From contig DWVA01000343.1 in assembly GCA_019120475.1 (NCBI GenBank), positions 1 through 7,512 of the forward strand: DNA of 7,512 bases, read 5' to 3'. The position numbers and the translations under genes were made by a program. How positions within the stretch are numbered: position 1 is the stretch's first letter; the number at the start of each line of letters is the position of its first letter. The DNA is from Candidatus Blautia intestinipullorum (lineage in GTDB: Bacteria; Bacillota; Clostridia; Lachnospirales; Lachnospiraceae). Positions 5,738 to 7,512 of this stretch are shown piece after piece. Under the pieces are notes generated by a model. That model was not told the origin of the DNA, did no database searches, and saw nothing but the letters and a program-made list of their open reading frames with translations.

Positions 5738-7479
5738 GCTGTTTTTCCTCTCTTCCTGAATATTTTTTTGACGGTTTCAATCCCTCCGTAACGTCCAAGC
5801 CACAGTGCGATCGTAGAAATAATCATCAAAATCACTGTATATACGAAAGCCATTGCCTGGGCTTCTGTAGTAGCCGTCTCGTCGGTAGCCATTTTTATGA
5901 CGATACCTAATGGCTGGAACAGCGGATGATACAGGAATACTGACAGATCGTATTCCGACAGAAGGCTATTGAAATTCAGCACAATAACAGAGATTACAAC
6001 CGGCATGATCACTGGGAGAATCACTTTTCTCATGGTATAGAAAGGTTTTGCTCCCATAACCTGCGCCGCCTCTTCCATATTTCCATCCAGGCTGATGAAC
6101 GCAGCTCTTGTCATCCGGTATGAAAAAGGTATTTTTATTACGATATACGCTACCAAAAGAATGACAGGAGTGGCTACCAGAATCTTATTCGCAAGATTCA
6201 GGCGGGCTTCATCATATGTCATCATCAGACCCAACGCGATCATTGTAGACGGAAGGAGCCAGGGTATCAGTATGAACGGCTCATACAGTTTATCCCATTT
6301 ATGTTTCAGCTTTGTCACGATTCTGGCAACCGCGATACAGATCACCGCTACTATAAACGCTGCCAGAATGGAATATACAATACTGACCAGATAAGGTTTA
6401 TAAGCTGATGAAGACTGGAAAAGCTTTGCATAATTTTCCAGAGTAAAGGAATCCTTTCGGAGCTGTCCTGTCTTGATCGTCATTCCGTCTGTAAAGGAGA
6501 ATACCAGGACATTTATGATCAGCAGCATATAAATGATAAACATCACATAAGCGACAATGTGAGCGATCACATTCAGTACCGGATTCTGAATTTTCTGTTT
6601 CACCATTTTGGCCTTTGTTTTGGAAACAGAAATATAATTTCCTTTTTTCTCAATTTTCTGCATGATAAACAGAAGGATTGCCGTCGCCAGACCCAGGATA
6701 ATTGCCAGAAGAGCGGCTATGTCTCTGGAAGTCGTCATATTGCTGAACGTCCGGATCATAGGATTGATAGTCTGAAAATCAGGACCTCCGACGATGAGCG
6801 GTCCGGACATGGTACTTAACGCCGCAATAAATGTCAGAATCGTAATCGCAAAGATTGTAGGCATCATGGTAGGCAGAACAATCTTAAAGAGAATCGTACT
6901 CTGAGACGGCCCCATGTTTTTCGCGGCTTCAATCGTGTGATAATCCAAACCTCTGATCGCGTTTGTCAGAAACATCATGTGATTGGATGTACCCGAGAAA
7001 GTCATGATAAACAGCACCGCTCCAAATCCTATAAACCACTGGGGATTCATATCCGGGAAGAACTGCATCAGTACTTTTGTCACAATTCCGGTTTCACCGT
7101 ATACAAATTTGTATCCGGTTACAAGCACTACGCCGCTGTAGATCAGTGTAGTCATAAATCCCATACTGAGTATCTTCGAGCCTTTGATATCAAAGTATTC
7201 TGTAAACAGCACGATCAGGATACCCGAAATATTTACAGTAATTATAGAAGCCACTGCCAGAATAAAACTGTTTTTCAAACTGCTTATGGCTCTCGCAGAT
7301 TTTGTAATTTTTTCAACAGCTTCCAGAGAAAACTGACCGTCTTTGACAAACACCCGGAAAATCAGATTGATATTCGGAAATACCAGGAAAGAAAAAATGA
7401 ACCATATCAGAACGATCTTCAGGATCAGCCCCGGTATATTTATCGTCCCGTCCTGTATTTTTGCTTTCAATTTCCCCAT
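5734..7479 (-). CDS. Fused two-domain ABC transporter permease, Fbp/Afu/Phn type
   Basis: This 581-residue integral membrane protein contains two binding-protein-dependent permease domains in one chain, like FbpB, AfuB and ThiP. Each half carries the EAA loop that docks on the ATPase: first IEAAKNMG...KIVLP (183-203), second MEEAAQVMGA...KVILP (468-489). Hydrophobic spans fill about 15-40, 71-125, 145-170, 205-225 and 255-275 in the first half and 300-330, 365-388, 402-422, 435-453, 486-505 and 545-562 in the second, with a basic linker at 278-298. Length is normal for fused permeases. AAGGAGG (7488-7494) lies 8 bases before the ATG. ATPase and substrate-binding genes are absent here and expected upstream, beyond the right edge. 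The family contains Fe3+ importers but also importers of hexose phosphates (AfuABC) and 2-aminoethylphosphonate, and the coupled GDPD gene favours a phosphate-containing substrate; that is inference. Confidence 0.92.
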   Translation of the reverse strand: MGKLKAKIQDGTINIPGLILKIVLIWFIFSFLVFPNINLIFRVFVKDGQFSLEAVEKITKSARAISSLKNSFILAVASIITVNISGILIVLFTEYFDIKGSKILSMGFMTTLIYSGVVLVTGYKFVYGETGIVTKVLMQFFPDMNPQWFIGFGAVLFIMTFSGTSNHMMFLTNAIRGLDYHTIEAAKNMGPSQSTILFKIVLPTMMPTIFAITILTFIAALSTMSGPLIVGGPDFQTINPMIRTFSNMTTSRDIAALLAIILGLATAILLFIMQKIEKKGNYISVSKTKAKMVKQKIQNPVLNVIAHIVAYVMFIIYMLLIINVLVFSFTDGMTIKTGQLRKDSFTLENYAKLFQSSSAYKPYLVSIVYSILAAFIVAVICIAVARIVTKLKHKWDKLYEPFILIPWLLPSTMIALGLMMTYDEARLNLANKILVATPVILLVAYIVIKIPFSYRMTRAAFISLDGNMEEAAQVMGAKPFYTMRKVILPVIMPVVISVIVLNFNSLLSEYDLSVFLYHPLFQPLGIVIKMATDETATTEAQAMAFVYTVILMIISTIALWLGRYGGIETVKKIFRKRGKTA

Positions 7480-7493
7480 AATTCTTTCCTCCT

Positions 7494-7512
7494 TCAGAAC
7501 TGCATGATATCA
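7494..7512 (-). other. Possible C-terminal end of an upstream gene
   Basis: On the minus strand one frame is open from the right edge and ends in TGA at 7494-7496 (reading DIMQF then stop), overlapping the ribosome binding site of the permease gene. Such tight spacing would fit the preceding gene of the ABC operon, for example the ATPase or binding protein, but five codons cannot show that it is coding. Confidence 0.25.

Overview
The window looks like a chromosomal stretch of an anaerobic Firmicute of class Clostridia, most likely family Lachnospiraceae. This is inferred from the strong AGGAGG-type ribosome binding sites, the intermediate GC content, the sigma-A-like promoters, and the gene families: a stand-alone OadB-type sodium pump with a tiny partner, an S11 peptidase with a C-terminal membrane anchor, and an Fbp-type fused permease next to a GDPD enzyme. 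I cannot name the species. I see no tRNA, rRNA, CRISPR array, insertion sequence or phage gene.

Layout, left to right. (1) Positions 1-734, minus strand: the N-terminal 244 residues of a family 2 glycosyltransferase that runs off the left edge. (2) Positions 735-984: a divergent control region with one good promoter on each strand. (3) Positions 985-2232, plus strand: a secreted, C-terminally anchored protein with the D-Ala-D-Ala carboxypeptidase (S11) fold, in which the nucleophile serine and the KTG triad are both replaced, so it is probably a pseudoenzyme. (4) Positions 2262-2439: a sigma-A promoter, a yybP-ykoY (manganese) riboswitch, and an overlapping intrinsic terminator. (5) Positions 2580-3906, plus strand: an OadB-like sodium-pump beta subunit and a 40-residue single-span OadG-like protein, with no decarboxylase alpha subunit in sight. 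(6) Positions 3928-4004: a large two-tier hairpin terminator between convergent transcription units. (7) Positions 4131-4820, minus strand: an MgtC/SapB-family membrane protein with its own probable promoter. (8) Positions 4910-7479, minus strand: a translationally coupled pair, a fused two-half ABC permease followed by a glycerophosphodiester phosphodiesterase-family enzyme. This is the 3' part of an operon that begins outside the window.

How the parts may work together. The most interesting unit is the riboswitch plus OadB/OadG-like pair. The RNA should allow transcription when Mn2+ is high, yet the gene behind it is not one of the usual manganese exporters but the membrane part of a Na+-translocating decarboxylase that keeps the residues known to matter for Na+ transport. 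This suggests an undescribed Na+-linked role in manganese handling, or a metal-controlled membrane module that borrows an alpha subunit encoded elsewhere. The right-hand operon looks like import of a phosphorylated or glycerophosphodiester-type compound followed by hydrolysis. The left end is cell-envelope biology: a glycosyltransferase and an S11-like protein driven divergently.
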